Positions 27,263 to 36,573 are shown, counted from the stretch's first letter. The stretch: 64,000 bases of DNA from Desulforamulus ruminis DSM 2154 (GCF_000215085.1 NC_015589.1:930001-994000); one strand, 5' to 3'. Notes: a model not told the origin generated them from the letters alone. Numbers and translations are program-made.

Positions 27263-28714
27263 TTGTCATTGGCCAATAAAAAACTTGATTGGAATCAGTT
27301 TTTGGAAATCCGCAGGGAGGTATTGAAAGCCTGGCCCACGGGGCAAGAGGTTGATTTGGCCGAGGCCATTCAGTATCAATCCCGGATACCGGCCCAGCGC
27401 CGCTTTGCGGAAAAGATGGAGGAAGCCAAGAAGGAGCGGATCACCTTGGCTCAGCCCAGGGCAGGGGTGGCTCTGGTGCATGAGCATAGCGAGCTGCTGC
27501 AGTATTTGGCGGATCAGGGGGAAGCCGACCTGCTTCCCACCACCATTGACAGCTACACCCGGCAAAACCGTTACAACGAAGCGCAGGTTGGGATCGAAGA
27601 AAGCCGGTCCGTGGGACGCTCGATGTTAAACGGTTTTCCGGCGGTAAATCACGGGGTGACGGCTTGCCGGCAAGTGGTGGAATCCGTAAAACTGCCCCTT
27701 CAGGTACGTCATGGCACCCCGGACGCCAGACTGTTGGCTGAAATTACCCTGGCCGGTGGTTTTACGGCCTATGAAGGCGGCGGCATATCCTACAATATTC
27801 CTTATGCCAAGGAGGTTCCTTTGGAGCGCTCCATTCGAGACTGGCAATATGTGGATCGTCTGGTGGGATATTATGAGGAACAGGGTGTTTCCATTAACCG
27901 GGAACCCTTTGGCCCCCTGACCGGAACGCTGGTGCCGCCGTGCATTTCACACAGCATTGCCATTGTCGAGGCCCTGCTGGCCGCAGAGCAAGGAGTAAAA
28001 AGCCTAACCCTTGGTTACGGTCAGTGCGGCAACCTGCTTCAGGATGTGGCGGCGGTGCGTTCGTTAGAAGAACTGGCCGGAGAATATCTGAGCCGTTTCG
28101 GATACAATAATGCGGTGATTACAACGGTCTTTCATCAATGGATGGGCGGGTTCCCTCAGGATGAAAGCAAGGCCTTTGGGGTCATCGGCTGGGGCGCGGC
28201 CACGGCGGTTCTGGCCAAAGCCACCAAAGTCATTGTTAAGACCCCCCACGAGGCCTTGGGTATTCCCACCAAAGAAGCCAATGCCGCGGGAATTCGCACC
28301 ACCAAACAGGTGCTCAATATGCTTAAGGACCAGCCTTTGGTGGAATCCAAGGAACTGATGGAAGAAAAAGATCTGATTAAGGCGGAGACCAGGGCCATTT
28401 TGGAAAAGATTTTAGAGTTTGGTGAGGGGGATGTTGCCCAGGGCATCATCCGGGCCTTCCAGGCCGGAACCATTGATGTTCCCTTTGCACCCAGCCGGTT
28501 TAATGCCGGACGTCTGCTGCCCGCCAGAGACCATCAGGGGGCCGTAAGGTTATTGGATTTTGGAAACCTGCCCTTCGGAGAAGAGATTAAAGAGATCCAC
28601 CGGGAAAAAATTGTTCAAAGGGGAAAAACGGAAGGCAGGGACCCCAGTTTTCAGATGGTTGTGGATGATATTTATGCCATTGGAAAGGGTATGCTGGTAG
28701 GAAAACCCCGCTAA
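27263..28714 (+). CDS. glmE: Glutamate mutase epsilon (E) subunit
   Basis: The large TIM-barrel catalytic subunit that binds glutamate and, with GlmS, positions adenosylcobalamin. Family segments seen are [38 protein letters not shown] and the substrate-contact region [17 protein letters not shown] 27263 has AAGGAG nine bases upstream; TTG 27254 touches the SD and is unlikely. About 483 aa, normal. It is followed directly by methylaspartate ammonia-lyase. Confidence 0.95.
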   Translation: MSLANKKLDWNQFLEIRREVLKAWPTGQEVDLAEAIQYQSRIPAQRRFAEKMEEAKKERITLAQPRAGVALVHEHSELLQYLADQGEADLLPTTIDSYTRQNRYNEAQVGIEESRSVGRSMLNGFPAVNHGVTACRQVVESVKLPLQVRHGTPDARLLAEITLAGGFTAYEGGGISYNIPYAKEVPLERSIRDWQYVDRLVGYYEEQGVSINREPFGPLTGTLVPPCISHSIAIVEALLAAEQGVKSLTLGYGQCGNLLQDVAAVRSLEELAGEYLSRFGYNNAVITTVFHQWMGGFPQDESKAFGVIGWGAATAVLAKATKVIVKTPHEALGIPTKEANAAGIRTTKQVLNMLKDQPLVESKELMEEKDLIKAETRAILEKILEFGEGDVAQGIIRAFQAGTIDVPFAPSRFNAGRLLPARDHQGAVRLLDFGNLPFGEEIKEIHREKIVQRGKTEGRDPSFQMVVDDIYAIGKGMLVGKPR

Positions 28715-28744
28715 TTGAGCGGAAATATCCGGGAGGTTTGGCTT

Positions 28745-29992
28745 TTGAAAATTATAGGTGCGGTTGTTTCGCCGGGATTAACCGGCTTTTACTTTGATGA
28801 TCAGAAGGCCATTAAACTGGGCCGGGAGCGGGACGGTTTTGCACTTTTGGGTGAACCGGCCACGGCCGGTTTCTCCGCTGTAAGGCAGAGAGGAGAGTCC
28901 ATCTCGGTTATGCTGTTGTTGGATAACGGTGCGGTAGCCTACGGGGACTGTGCCGCCGTGCAGTATTCCGGGGCCGGGGGACGGGACCCGCTGTTTCTGG
29001 CGGCAGATTTTATCCCGGTTTTGGAAGAAGAGGTTTTTCCCAGATTAATTGGGCGTACGGTCAGCGGTTTTCGACGGTTGGCGGAGGAGTTTGACAAGCT
29101 GCGCCATGCCGACGGCAGCTTTTTTCATACGGCCTTGCGCTACGGCATTACCCAGGCGCTGCTGGATGCGGCGGCCCGGTCTGCGGGCTGCACCATGGCG
29201 GAAATCGTGGCCAGGGAGTATCACTGCCCGCTGGTAAACCGGCCGGTTCCTCTCTTCTGTCAGACCGGGGATGACCGCTACTCCAATGCGGATAAGGCCA
29301 TTATAAAAGGGGCGGATGTGCTGCCCCACGGTTTAATTAACAATGTAAGGGAAAAATTGGGGTGCCGCGGGGAGAAACTGTTGGAGTATGTAAGCTGGCT
29401 GAAGAACCGGGCCGGGCAGTTGGGAGGAGCGGATTACCGGCCGGTTTTGCATATTGATGTGTACGGCACCATCGGCCAGGCCTTTGATGAAGACCTGGAA
29501 CAAATGGCAGACTATCTGGGTCGTCTGGAGAAGGCGGCCGCTCCCCTGAAGCTTCGCATTGAGGGGCCCATGGACCGGGGCAACAAACCTGCCCAGATTG
29601 AGGCTCTGGCCGGACTGTGCCGGCTGCTGGAAAAGAGAGGGATTGCGGTGGCTGTGGTGGCGGATGAATGGTGCAACACCCTGGAGGATATTCGGGAGTT
29701 TGTAGACGCGAAGGCAGGGGATATGGTACAGATTAAAACCCCGGACCTGGGGGGCATCAACAACACCATTGAAGCGGTTTTATACGCCAGATCAAGGGGT
29801 ACCGGCGCTTACTTGGGCGGCACCTGTAATGAAACCGACCGCTCGGCCCGGGTCTGCGTGCATGTGGGTATTGCCACCCAGCCCGACCAAATGCTGGCCA
29901 AACCCGGCATGGGTGTGGACGAGGGCCTCATGATCACCTTCAATGAAATGAGCCGCACCCTGGCTCTATTGAAAGTCAAGGGGGTTATTTAA
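28745..29992 (+). CDS. mal: Methylaspartate ammonia-lyase
   Basis: An enolase-superfamily enzyme converting 3-methylaspartate to mesaconate and ammonia. The start TTG 28745 gives KIIGAVVSPGLTGFYFDDQKAI, the family N-terminus, with GGGAGG upstream. Metal and catalytic positions are visible: LHIDVYGTIG, RIEGPMDRGN, VVADEWCNT and the lysine in MVQIKTPDLGGIN. The length is 415 aa. With glmSLE it gives glutamate to mesaconate. Mesaconase and citramalate lyase for the classical fermentation are not in this window. Confidence 0.95.
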   Translation: MKIIGAVVSPGLTGFYFDDQKAIKLGRERDGFALLGEPATAGFSAVRQRGESISVMLLLDNGAVAYGDCAAVQYSGAGGRDPLFLAADFIPVLEEEVFPRLIGRTVSGFRRLAEEFDKLRHADGSFFHTALRYGITQALLDAAARSAGCTMAEIVAREYHCPLVNRPVPLFCQTGDDRYSNADKAIIKGADVLPHGLINNVREKLGCRGEKLLEYVSWLKNRAGQLGGADYRPVLHIDVYGTIGQAFDEDLEQMADYLGRLEKAAAPLKLRIEGPMDRGNKPAQIEALAGLCRLLEKRGIAVAVVADEWCNTLEDIREFVDAKAGDMVQIKTPDLGGINNTIEAVLYARSRGTGAYLGGTCNETDRSARVCVHVGIATQPDQMLAKPGMGVDEGLMITFNEMSRTLALLKVKGVI

Positions 29993-29999
29993 AAAAGTT

Positions 30000-30977
30000 A
30001 TGCAAAAGGTTGGTATGACCACAACCATTCCGGTGGAGGTTGTTTACGCGGCCGGAGCGGTTCCCGTGGATTTAAATAATGTGTTTATTACCCATGCCAA
30101 TCCTCAGGGATTGGTGGAAGAGGCGGAGATAGCCGGCTATCCCAGGAATCTCTGCGCCTGGATCAAGGGATTGTACACCATTACCCTGCAGAGTGACGAT
30201 ATAAAAACCATCATCGCGGTGACCCAGGGAGACTGCAGCAATACCCACGCTCTGATGGAAACCCTGGAGATGGCGGGAGTCCGGGTGATCCCCTTTGCCT
30301 TTCCCTTTGACCGGGATTATGATCTGCTGCGGTTACAGATGGAAAAACTGATGACCGCCCTGGGGACTACCTGGGAAGAGGTTTACCGGGCCAAAGCCAG
30401 GCTGGACCGGGTCCGGCGGAAAGTACATGAGCTGGATCGCCTGACCTGGCAAGAAGACCGGGTCCGTGGGTGGGACAATCACTTGTTTCAGGTTTCCTGC
30501 AGCGATTTTGAAGGAAATCCTGAACAATTTGAAAAAAAGGTGGATGACTTTCTGGCGCAACTGCCGGGCAGAGAATCCCTTAAAACGCCCCTTCGTCTGG
30601 CTTATATCGGTGTTCCACCGATCATGGACGACCTGTATGATTATTTGGAGGAACGGGGGGCCAGGGTGGTCTTCAACGAAACCCAGAGGCAATTTACCAT
30701 GCCTTTTCAAATGGAGGACTTGGTGGAGCAGTACCGAAGGTACAGTTACCCTTACGGGATCTTTTATCGTCTTGAGGATATTGAGCAGGAGTTGAAGCAA
30801 AGGCAAGTGCATGGTATTATTCATTACGCTCAGAGTTTTTGCTACCGTCAAATTGAAGACCTGATTGTGCGCAAGAAGTTAAAATATCCCATCCTGACCC
30901 TGGAAGGGGATAAACCCAATAAACTGGACGCCCGTACAAAGATGCGTCTGGATGCTTTTTTAGATATATTGAGGTGA
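30000..30977 (+). CDS. Single-subunit 2-hydroxyacyl-CoA dehydratase-family protein (HgdB/YjiM or double-cubane type)
   Basis: A 325-aa iron-sulfur protein of the 2-hydroxyacyl-CoA dehydratase / benzoyl-CoA reductase family. Early VYAAGAVPVDLNNVF, then Cys52 (NLCAWIKG), Cys79 (TQGDCSNTH), a Cys near 167 (VSCSDFEGN) and one near 281 (AQSFCYRQIED) supply candidate cluster ligands. True dehydratases use two different subunits, but only one is encoded here. That is the arrangement of YjiM-like proteins and of the double-cubane-cluster proteins. The activator ATPase follows at once. Placement after mal suggests a role in the same metabolism, but the substrate is unknown. Confidence 0.8.
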   Translation: MQKVGMTTTIPVEVVYAAGAVPVDLNNVFITHANPQGLVEEAEIAGYPRNLCAWIKGLYTITLQSDDIKTIIAVTQGDCSNTHALMETLEMAGVRVIPFAFPFDRDYDLLRLQMEKLMTALGTTWEEVYRAKARLDRVRRKVHELDRLTWQEDRVRGWDNHLFQVSCSDFEGNPEQFEKKVDDFLAQLPGRESLKTPLRLAYIGVPPIMDDLYDYLEERGARVVFNETQRQFTMPFQMEDLVEQYRRYSYPYGIFYRLEDIEQELKQRQVHGIIHYAQSFCYRQIEDLIVRKKLKYPILTLEGDKPNKLDARTKMRLDAFLDILR

Positions 30978-30986
30978 TCAATCATC

Positions 30987-31739
30987 ATGCTCTGTGGAAT
31001 TGACCTGGGCAGCCGCAATGTTAAAATTGCCCTGATGTCGGAGGACGGAAATCTGATCCTGCACCGGTTTGACACGGTATCTTTTTATCGCCAACATGGT
31101 CAGGGCGGCCAAGGACAGTTGGAAGTTGACTTTGCTGCCCTAGGGCTGGGTGAGCCGGAAAAAATTGTGGCTACCGGTTATGGCCGGCAGACCCTGCACC
31201 TTAAAGGGGCGGAGATTATTCCTGAAATTAAGGCTCATGTTCTGGGAGCCATCCATCAGACCGGACTGGAAGAATTTACTCTGTTGGACCTGGGAGGGCA
31301 GGACAGTAAGGTGGTGCTGGTTTCCCGGGGAAAAATGATGGATTTTCAAACCAACGACAAGTGCGCTGCCAGCACCGGGCGCTATTTGGAGAATATGGCG
31401 GTGGTGCTGAATATTAATATGGAAGAACTGTCCCGCCACTATCAAAATCCCGTGGATTTAAATTCTACCTGTGCTATTTTTGGCGAGACCGAGCTGATTG
31501 GCAAGGTGGTGGAAGGGCACCCGGTTTCCGCCCTGGCGGCGGGAGTGAATTATACGATTTTTAAACGAATCAAACCCATGCTAACCAAACTGCTGACGGA
31601 TACCATTGTTTTTACAGGCGGGGTTGCCCATAACCGAGCACTTGTGCGGATGATTGAAGAGGAAATGAAGGTCCCCGTGATTGTACCCCGGCATCCTCAG
31701 CACAATGGAGCTATCGGTTGCTGCGCCTATGCCCGGTAA
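30987..31739 (+). CDS. BadF/HgdC-type ATPase activator (acyl-CoA dehydratase activase)
   Basis: A homodimeric [4Fe-4S] ATPase that passes electrons at low potential to a 2-hydroxyacyl-CoA dehydratase-family partner, here surely the preceding gene. ASKHA motifs are LCGIDLGSRNVKIAL, LLDLGGQDSK and VFTGGVAHNRALV. The cluster-ligand cysteines of the family are at NDKCAASTGRYLE and NSTCAIFGETE. The 250-aa length is normal. It starts at ATG nine bases after its partner's stop. Confidence 0.9.
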   Translation: MLCGIDLGSRNVKIALMSEDGNLILHRFDTVSFYRQHGQGGQGQLEVDFAALGLGEPEKIVATGYGRQTLHLKGAEIIPEIKAHVLGAIHQTGLEEFTLLDLGGQDSKVVLVSRGKMMDFQTNDKCAASTGRYLENMAVVLNINMEELSRHYQNPVDLNSTCAIFGETELIGKVVEGHPVSALAAGVNYTIFKRIKPMLTKLLTDTIVFTGGVAHNRALVRMIEEEMKVPVIVPRHPQHNGAIGCCAYAR

Positions 31740-31791
31740 CATTTTAGTGAGACATTATGAAAGCTGAAGGCTGACACAGGGCCGCTGGCTA

Positions 31792-32553
31792 ATGGAGGTG
31801 ATACCAATAAAATTAACTGTTTTGGGCTGCTGGGCGCCCTATCCCAGGGTCAGCGGAGCTTGTTCCGGCTATCTGCTGCAGGAAGCAGGACGAAATCTTT
31901 TAATTGAAGCCGGGAACGGTATTTTGGCCAGGCTGCTGCAGCATATTGACCTGGAGGAACTGGACGCCGTGATTCTCAGTCACCTTCACCCGGACCACAT
32001 TATGGATATATACAGCCTGCGTCACGCCATTGAGGCGGCCAACCGGGAAGGCAGGATGCAGCGACGGATTCCCCTGTATCTGCCCACCGGCCCGGCGGAG
32101 GATTTTGACAGAATCAAAGGCTTCAACAAGGCCTTTGTGGTCCAGATCATTGAAGATCTACCGGAACCCGGGACGGCAGAGATTGCCGGTTTTAAGGTGG
32201 TATTTGTTCCCGGCAAGCACAATCTGCCGGTTTTCAGCATGTCCATTGAAGGCAAAAAGAAACTGGTTTATTCCGGCGATACCGCTTATAATCCGGAATT
32301 AATCCATTTGGCGCAAGGGGCGGATTTGTTTCTTTGCGAGGCCAGCGGACAGGATAAGGATGCGGATTATTTAAAGGAAAATCACCTGACCGCCCGGCAG
32401 GCCGGGCAACTGGCTCAAAGGGCCGGTGCAAAGACATTAATGATTACCCACTTTTATCCGGAATATTCCTTAAGTGAGCTTCAGCAACAGGCCGAGGCGG
32501 GCTTTGGGCAAGCCGTTGAAGTGGCCCGGGAAGGGGCCACTATCCAACTGTAG
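31792..32553 (+). CDS. MBL-fold metal-dependent hydrolase (RNase Z/YhfI-like)
   Basis: A metallo-beta-lactamase-fold hydrolase. The zinc motif HLHPDHIMD is near residue 64, with further ligands in PGKHNLPVFS, YSGDTAY and THFYPEY. The substrate is not known; similar proteins (YhfI) are likely phosphodiesterases. The start is puzzling. ATG 31792 lies inside the strong SD GGAGGTGA, while the family N-terminus (KLTVLGCWAPYP) begins at an ATA codon, 31807, at ideal distance from that SD. I annotate the canonical ATG but consider ATA initiation possible. Confidence 0.82.
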   Translation: MEVIPIKLTVLGCWAPYPRVSGACSGYLLQEAGRNLLIEAGNGILARLLQHIDLEELDAVILSHLHPDHIMDIYSLRHAIEAANREGRMQRRIPLYLPTGPAEDFDRIKGFNKAFVVQIIEDLPEPGTAEIAGFKVVFVPGKHNLPVFSMSIEGKKKLVYSGDTAYNPELIHLAQGADLFLCEASGQDKDADYLKENHLTARQAGQLAQRAGAKTLMITHFYPEYSLSELQQQAEAGFGQAVEVAREGATIQL

Positions 32554-32564
32554 GGGGGAAGCAG

Positions 32565-33530
32565 ATGCCGGTTTCAATCATTCATGAATATTTAATGCAT
32601 GCGGTTTACTTTGCCCCCAGGGGGAGATACCGCCTGTTGGCTTTGGGAGGCAGTCTGGCTCACCGCTACTTGAGCCCGGATGATCATTTGATTGGTTTTA
32701 TCGGGGATGCCGGGGCGGGTAAATCCCTGTTAATCCGCGGCATGTTTCCAGGATTGGAACTGACCAATGACGACGATGGCATTAATGTGCGCCCGCTGCC
32801 CCTGCTGGACGATTTCGACCGCAAGCACTTCCGCAGCCGGACCTATCATCTGGATATGCGCTTTGAAATGGCTTTTACCCAGCCCTGGACCATTGTGGAG
32901 GCGGTTCAGGAAGCCATTAGAAAGGACCGCCGGGTGATTGTGGAGCATTTTGACCTGCTCTACCCCATGTTAAAGATGAATGCCCAAATCCTTCTTGGCA
33001 TTGGTGAGGAGGTCATTGTAACCCGTCCCAATATTTTTGGTCCGGAACCCCAGGAGATCGCGGATATTGTCTATGAGTCGCTGATCTACCGGAAAATGGC
33101 TCATACGGCCGAGGATATTACCAGTCTGGTGTTGACCAGGGAGTTTGGCATGAAAAAGCCAAAGGTTCATAGCGATATAAAACACGGCTTTGTCCTGGAG
33201 TTTGACGAGCAGCCCCAAATTGACTTAAAAGCCTTGGAGGAAAGAGTTCAGGAAATTATTGATAAAGATATTTGTATTTACTACAATGACGAGACGCATA
33301 TTAAGGTTGGGGAATTTGCCTATCCCTGTACGGGACCCCGGCTTCATGTTAAAAGAACCAGTGAGGTTAAAAATTTCCGGCTGGTAAAGGAATTCAAGTG
33401 GGACCCCATCCAGGAGCTGTATGTCATGGTGGGTCTGGTGGGACCGGTGGAGGGAGGCAGCCCGTTAACCCCCCCGGATCAATTCCAGCTTATGCGACGT
33501 GCCCGCAATCGTTCCAAAGGAATATCATAA
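32565..33530 (+). CDS. P-loop nucleotide-binding protein with possible alanyl-tRNA-synthetase second-additional-domain-like C-terminus
   Basis: A 321-aa protein. Walker A GDAGAGKS is at residues 47-54, inside a uridine-kinase-like N-terminal half ([38 protein letters not shown]). The C-terminal part has [18 protein letters not shown] and CTGPRLHV, reminiscent of the His/Cys metal site of the tRNA editing (SAD) domain. I recall similar clostridial proteins named for that domain. Activity is unknown; a nucleotide- or tRNA-linked kinase or editor is conceivable. It lies directly upstream of rph with a 12-base gap. Confidence 0.65.
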   Translation: MPVSIIHEYLMHAVYFAPRGRYRLLALGGSLAHRYLSPDDHLIGFIGDAGAGKSLLIRGMFPGLELTNDDDGINVRPLPLLDDFDRKHFRSRTYHLDMRFEMAFTQPWTIVEAVQEAIRKDRRVIVEHFDLLYPMLKMNAQILLGIGEEVIVTRPNIFGPEPQEIADIVYESLIYRKMAHTAEDITSLVLTREFGMKKPKVHSDIKHGFVLEFDEQPQIDLKALEERVQEIIDKDICIYYNDETHIKVGEFAYPCTGPRLHVKRTSEVKNFRLVKEFKWDPIQELYVMVGLVGPVEGGSPLTPPDQFQLMRRARNRSKGIS

Positions 33531-33541
33531 GGAGGTTATTC

Positions 33542-34288
33542 ATGAAAAGAGTTGACGGAAGAAACTCCGGGCAGATCCGGCCTGTCCAAATGACAACCCA
33601 CTATAACAAATATGCCGAGGGTTCGGTACTGATTGAGATTGGAGATACCAGGGTGATTTGTACCGCTACCATTGAGGAGAAGGTGCCTCCTTTCTTAAGG
33701 GGTGCGGGAAAGGGTTGGGTAACGGCGGAATATGCCATGCTGCCCAGGGCTACGGGCACACGTACGGTCCGTGAATCGGCCAAAGGCAAACTGGGTGGCC
33801 GTACCATGGAAATTCAGCGCTTAATCGGTCGTGCTCTGCGCTCGGTGGTTGATTTGGAACAATTGGGTGAGCGGATGCTGACCCTGGATTGCGATGTGAT
33901 CCAGGCGGATGGGGGAACCCGCACAGCCTCCATTACCGGAGCCTACGTGGCCATGATTTTGGCCTTGAATAAACTGGTGGATCAAGGTATGCTAGAAAAA
34001 ATACCTGTTCGAGATTTCATCGCTGCCACCAGTGTGGGCATGGTTGATGGAATGCCGGTGCTGGATCTCTGTTACACCGAGGATTCAGCGGCAGAAGTAG
34101 ACATGAATGTAGTGATGACCGGTTCCGGACGTTTTGTGGAACTTCAGGGAACCGGTGAGGAAGCCACCTTTTCCAGGGAGGATATGAACCTGCTGCTGGA
34201 TCTGGCCACCGCCGGCATCGAGGAACTAATTTATCTGCAAAAGCAGGTGCTGGGTCAGGAAATAACTTCTAGGATAGGGCAGGTGTAA
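33542..34288 (+). CDS. rph: Ribonuclease PH
   Basis: A phosphorolytic 3'-5' exoribonuclease that trims tRNA 3' ends. The 248-aa protein starts [15 protein letters not shown]. It shows [28 protein letters not shown] and [20 protein letters not shown], all RNase PH signatures. The ATG 33542 has a strong AAGGAGG SD; an in-frame upstream extension runs through the end of the previous gene and is not used. The order rph-rdgB-yfcE is common in Firmicutes. Confidence 0.96.
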   Translation: MKRVDGRNSGQIRPVQMTTHYNKYAEGSVLIEIGDTRVICTATIEEKVPPFLRGAGKGWVTAEYAMLPRATGTRTVRESAKGKLGGRTMEIQRLIGRALRSVVDLEQLGERMLTLDCDVIQADGGTRTASITGAYVAMILALNKLVDQGMLEKIPVRDFIAATSVGMVDGMPVLDLCYTEDSAAEVDMNVVMTGSGRFVELQGTGEEATFSREDMNLLLDLATAGIEELIYLQKQVLGQEITSRIGQV

Positions 34289-34291
34289 GGA

Positions 34292-34897
34292 TTGAAGTTG
34301 GTTTTGGCAACCAATAACCGGGGCAAAGTGGAGGAACTGGCGGCTATGCTTCAGCCTCTGGGGTTCCAGGTGGTTCCCATTGGAGAGTACCCTGGTTTTG
34401 TAGAAGTGGAAGAAGACGGAGATACCTTTATGGCCAATGCCGTTAAAAAGGCGAGAGCGGCGGCTGAATTTACCGGACAAATGTCCCTGGCGGACGACTC
34501 CGGTCTGGAGGTGGACGCCCTGAAGGGTGCCCCCGGTGTTTATTCGGCACGATTTGCAGGAGAGCCCACGGATGATGCGGCCAATAACCGAAAGCTTTTA
34601 AAATTGCTGGAAGGGGTCCCCCCAGAAAAACGCACGGCTCGTTTTAAATGTGTGATCGCCATTGCCGAACCCGGGGGTCGGATTCATACGGCGGAGGGTT
34701 CCTGTGAAGGGCGGATACTACAGGAATTAAAGGGCAAAGGGGGCTTCGGCTACGATCCCCTGTTTTACATTTCCCAGTATAAACAGACCTTTGCTGAAAT
34801 AGATATGAACCAGAAGAACGCCATCAGCCACAGGGGCCGGGCTTTAAGCAAGGCGGTGGAAGTCCTTAAGCACCTTAGTCTCAGCCGGGAGGGGTAA
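34292..34897 (+). CDS. rdgB: XTP/dITP pyrophosphatase (RdgB/Ham1 family)
   Basis: This hydrolyses non-canonical purine nucleoside triphosphates (XTP, ITP, dITP) and cleans the nucleotide pool. The N-terminus KLVLATNNRGKVEEL, then SLADDSGLEVDALKGAPGVYSARFAG and GGFGYDPLFY are diagnostic; the end SHRGRALSKA fits. The start is TTG 34292, three bases after rph. The 201-aa length is standard. It is three bases from the next gene. Confidence 0.96.
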   Translation: MKLVLATNNRGKVEELAAMLQPLGFQVVPIGEYPGFVEVEEDGDTFMANAVKKARAAAEFTGQMSLADDSGLEVDALKGAPGVYSARFAGEPTDDAANNRKLLKLLEGVPPEKRTARFKCVIAIAEPGGRIHTAEGSCEGRILQELKGKGGFGYDPLFYISQYKQTFAEIDMNQKNAISHRGRALSKAVEVLKHLSLSREG

Positions 34898-34899
34898 CC

Positions 34900-35388
34900 T
34901 TGAGAATATTAGTCGTTTCCGATACTCATGGGCGATTGGGCGCAGTCCAGCACGTGATAGGACAACTGGGCCATGTGGACCTGATTTTGCATGCCGGCGA
35001 TCATTACCGGGATGGTGATAATTTGGCCTATATGCTTGAAATACCGGCCCGGGGTGTCATCGGAAACTGCGATTTTCCAGGTGAGGGTCCCTACGATGAA
35101 TTGTTGGAGGTGGAGGGCCACAAAATTTTTATGACCCATGGCCATCGTTACGGGGTGAAACGGGATGCCGACGCCATTTTGCAGCGGGCTAAAATATTGG
35201 GCGCCAGTGTGGCCATTTATGGCCACACCCATGTGGCCGAATACCGGTGCGAGGACGGAATTATCCTGATGAATCCCGGCAGTCCGGCCTATCCCCGGGG
35301 GGAAGAAAGGGCATCGGTGGGGGTGCTGGAGATCGAGGGGGAAAAGATTCAAGGTCAAATTTATTTAGTGGATTATTTTTTCCCTTAG
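34900..35388 (+). CDS. YfcE/MJ0936-family metallophosphodiesterase
   Basis: A small calcineurin-like phosphoesterase. Metal-ligand motifs are VVSDTHG, LHAGDH, IGNCD, THGH and IYGHTH, in canonical order. The 162-aa protein probably acts on phosphodiesters with Mn2+ or Ni2+; its physiological substrate is unknown. It starts at TTG 34900 with GGGAGGGG upstream. It ends the 25.4-35.4 kb gene run; a weak hairpin (GCAGCAAA/TTTTGCTGC, 35389-35411) follows. Confidence 0.93.
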   Translation: MRILVVSDTHGRLGAVQHVIGQLGHVDLILHAGDHYRDGDNLAYMLEIPARGVIGNCDFPGEGPYDELLEVEGHKIFMTHGHRYGVKRDADAILQRAKILGASVAIYGHTHVAEYRCEDGIILMNPGSPAYPRGEERASVGVLEIEGEKIQGQIYLVDYFFP

Positions 35389-35429
35389 CAGCAAAGGAAT
35401 TTTGCTGCCTTGGACATAAAAGATTGCTG

Positions 35430-35457
35430 TTGACTTTTTTGATGAGTTTGATATAAT
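35430..35457 (+). promoter_or_regulatory. Sigma-A promoter for tRNA-Gly
   Basis: TTGACT (35430-35435), a 16-base spacer and TATAAT (35452-35457) lie about 30 bp before the mature tRNA start. Confidence 0.8.
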
Positions 35458-35488
35458 AATACTCGTTCACAAATTGATTTGATACCAA

Positions 35489-35562
35489 GCGGGTGTAGCT
35501 CAATGGTAGAGCACCGGCCTTCCAAGCCGGGTACGTGGGTTCGATTCCCATCACCCGCTCCA
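35489..35562 (+). tRNA. tRNA-Gly (anticodon TCC), CCA encoded
   Basis: A 74-base cloverleaf. Acceptor GCGGGTG pairs with CACCCGC. The D-arm is GCTCAATGGTAGAGC, the anticodon arm CCGGC-CTTCCAA-GCCGG with TCC, and the T-arm GTGGGTTCGATTCCCAT. It ends T-CCA. A strong promoter lies upstream and a terminator follows. Confidence 0.97.
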
Positions 35563-35563
35563 G

Positions 35564-35607
35564 AAAGACATACTTCCCACCAAGGGAATTTAATGTCTTT
35601 TTTTATG
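35564..35607 (+). terminator. Terminator after tRNA-Gly
   Basis: AAAGACAT pairs with ATGTCTTT around an inner TTCCC/GGGAA stem; a run of T follows. Confidence 0.8.
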
Positions 35608-35690
35608 TGAAGAAGTATGGTATTACGGTGGAAAAGATCGCTAATGACAAAGACAAACGGGAATTTGAAGAGGTAAAATCTTATGGTTAA
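35607..35690 (+). pseudogene. Probable C-terminal remnant of an unknown gene
   Basis: A 27-codon open stretch beginning at a GTG in the tRNA terminator reads like protein (KKYGITVEKIANDKDKREFE). Its stop overlaps the start of the following 72-aa gene by eight bases, as in a translationally coupled operon. No start signal is present. It is probably the tail of a gene whose front was lost when DNA was exchanged at the tRNA locus. Family not recognised. Confidence 0.4.
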
Positions 35691-35901
35691 AAAGGCTTTA
35701 AAATCCGCACTAGGAGTTAGTATAGGTGTAACGATTGGTGGTATTGTTTTACCTCGAATTCTTTTTTCTGAACGCTATAACGATACATATCCTCCTATGT
35801 TAGAACAGACACTACTGTATTTCGTGATTTCCTATGTTATTTGCTTCCTTGTTTCTCTTTTGATTGAATGGATAAGAATAAAAATGAAAAATGAAATCTA
35901 A
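35683..35901 (+). CDS. Small two-helix membrane protein, 72 aa, unknown
   Basis: Two hydrophobic segments (about residues 8-28 and 44-62) with a basic C-terminus suggest a small membrane protein of unknown function. The start ATG follows GAAGAGGT. Base composition is more AT-rich than the upstream genes. It lies in the accessory patch behind tRNA-Gly and is followed by a hairpin terminator (35998-36027). Confidence 0.55.
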   Translation: MVKKALKSALGVSIGVTIGGIVLPRILFSERYNDTYPPMLEQTLLYFVISYVICFLVSLLIEWIRIKMKNEI

Positions 35902-35997
35902 ATTCCAATTTATCGGGCAGATTGCAGGAAATGTCGGATAAATCCGCAAAGTTTTTCCTACTATTGTTTCAAAAAAGAACAAACTTTGACACAAGAA

Positions 35998-36027
35998 AAG
36001 CCACCAAGACAGGTGGCTTTCTTGTGT
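35998..36027 (+). terminator. Intrinsic terminator
   Basis: AAAGCCACC / GGTGGCTTT stem with AAGACA loop, then CTTGTGT. It is placed after the 72-aa gene. Confidence 0.7.
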
Positions 36028-36135
36028 CTGCGCCTAATCATTATACATGGTATAATACTCTATGGATAATTCCTATTCCCATGCAAATTTCAGATAATTA
36101 ACGCAATCAAATAGTTTGCTATTGGAGGAAATGGC

Positions 36136-36573
36136 ATGAAATGGAGCGAACGATACGACGCCAATCATAAGCCCTCATACGATAATATCAGTGAGTTTAT
36201 AGGCAATGACTTATGGCATGAACTAAATTTATACCTACAAGAAGCCTATAACATACGGCCTAACGTCACATATAGCAAGTGCTCTGCACAAAAGGGCTGG
36301 AATATCAAATACCGCAAAGGCGGCAAATCGCTATGCACGCTCTATCCAATGCAAGGCTATTTTATCGCGCTGGTGGTCATTGGAGCAAAAGAAATGGCCG
36401 AAGCCGATTTGTTGATACCGTTGTGCAGCCAATACACCCAAAATCTCTATCAACAAACGGAATTTTCTCTTGGCGGCAAATGGATGATGGTCAATGTTAC
36501 GAAGGCAGACATTCTGCACGATGTAAAGAAACTAATCGGCTTGCGGGTGAAGCCAAACAGATTTATATCGTAG
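36136..36573 (+). CDS. DUF3788-family protein
   Basis: A 145-aa soluble protein with the family pattern KGWNIKYRKGGKSLCTLYP, FIALVVIGAKE and GKWMMVNV. Function is unknown; such proteins are scattered among Firmicutes and Bacteroidetes, often in variable regions. ATG follows GGAGGAAATGGC, a strong SD, and a TATAAT hexamer lies ~85 bp upstream. It belongs to the accessory patch. Confidence 0.85.
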   Translation: MKWSERYDANHKPSYDNISEFIGNDLWHELNLYLQEAYNIRPNVTYSKCSAQKGWNIKYRKGGKSLCTLYPMQGYFIALVVIGAKEMAEADLLIPLCSQYTQNLYQQTEFSLGGKWMMVNVTKADILHDVKKLIGLRVKPNRFIS

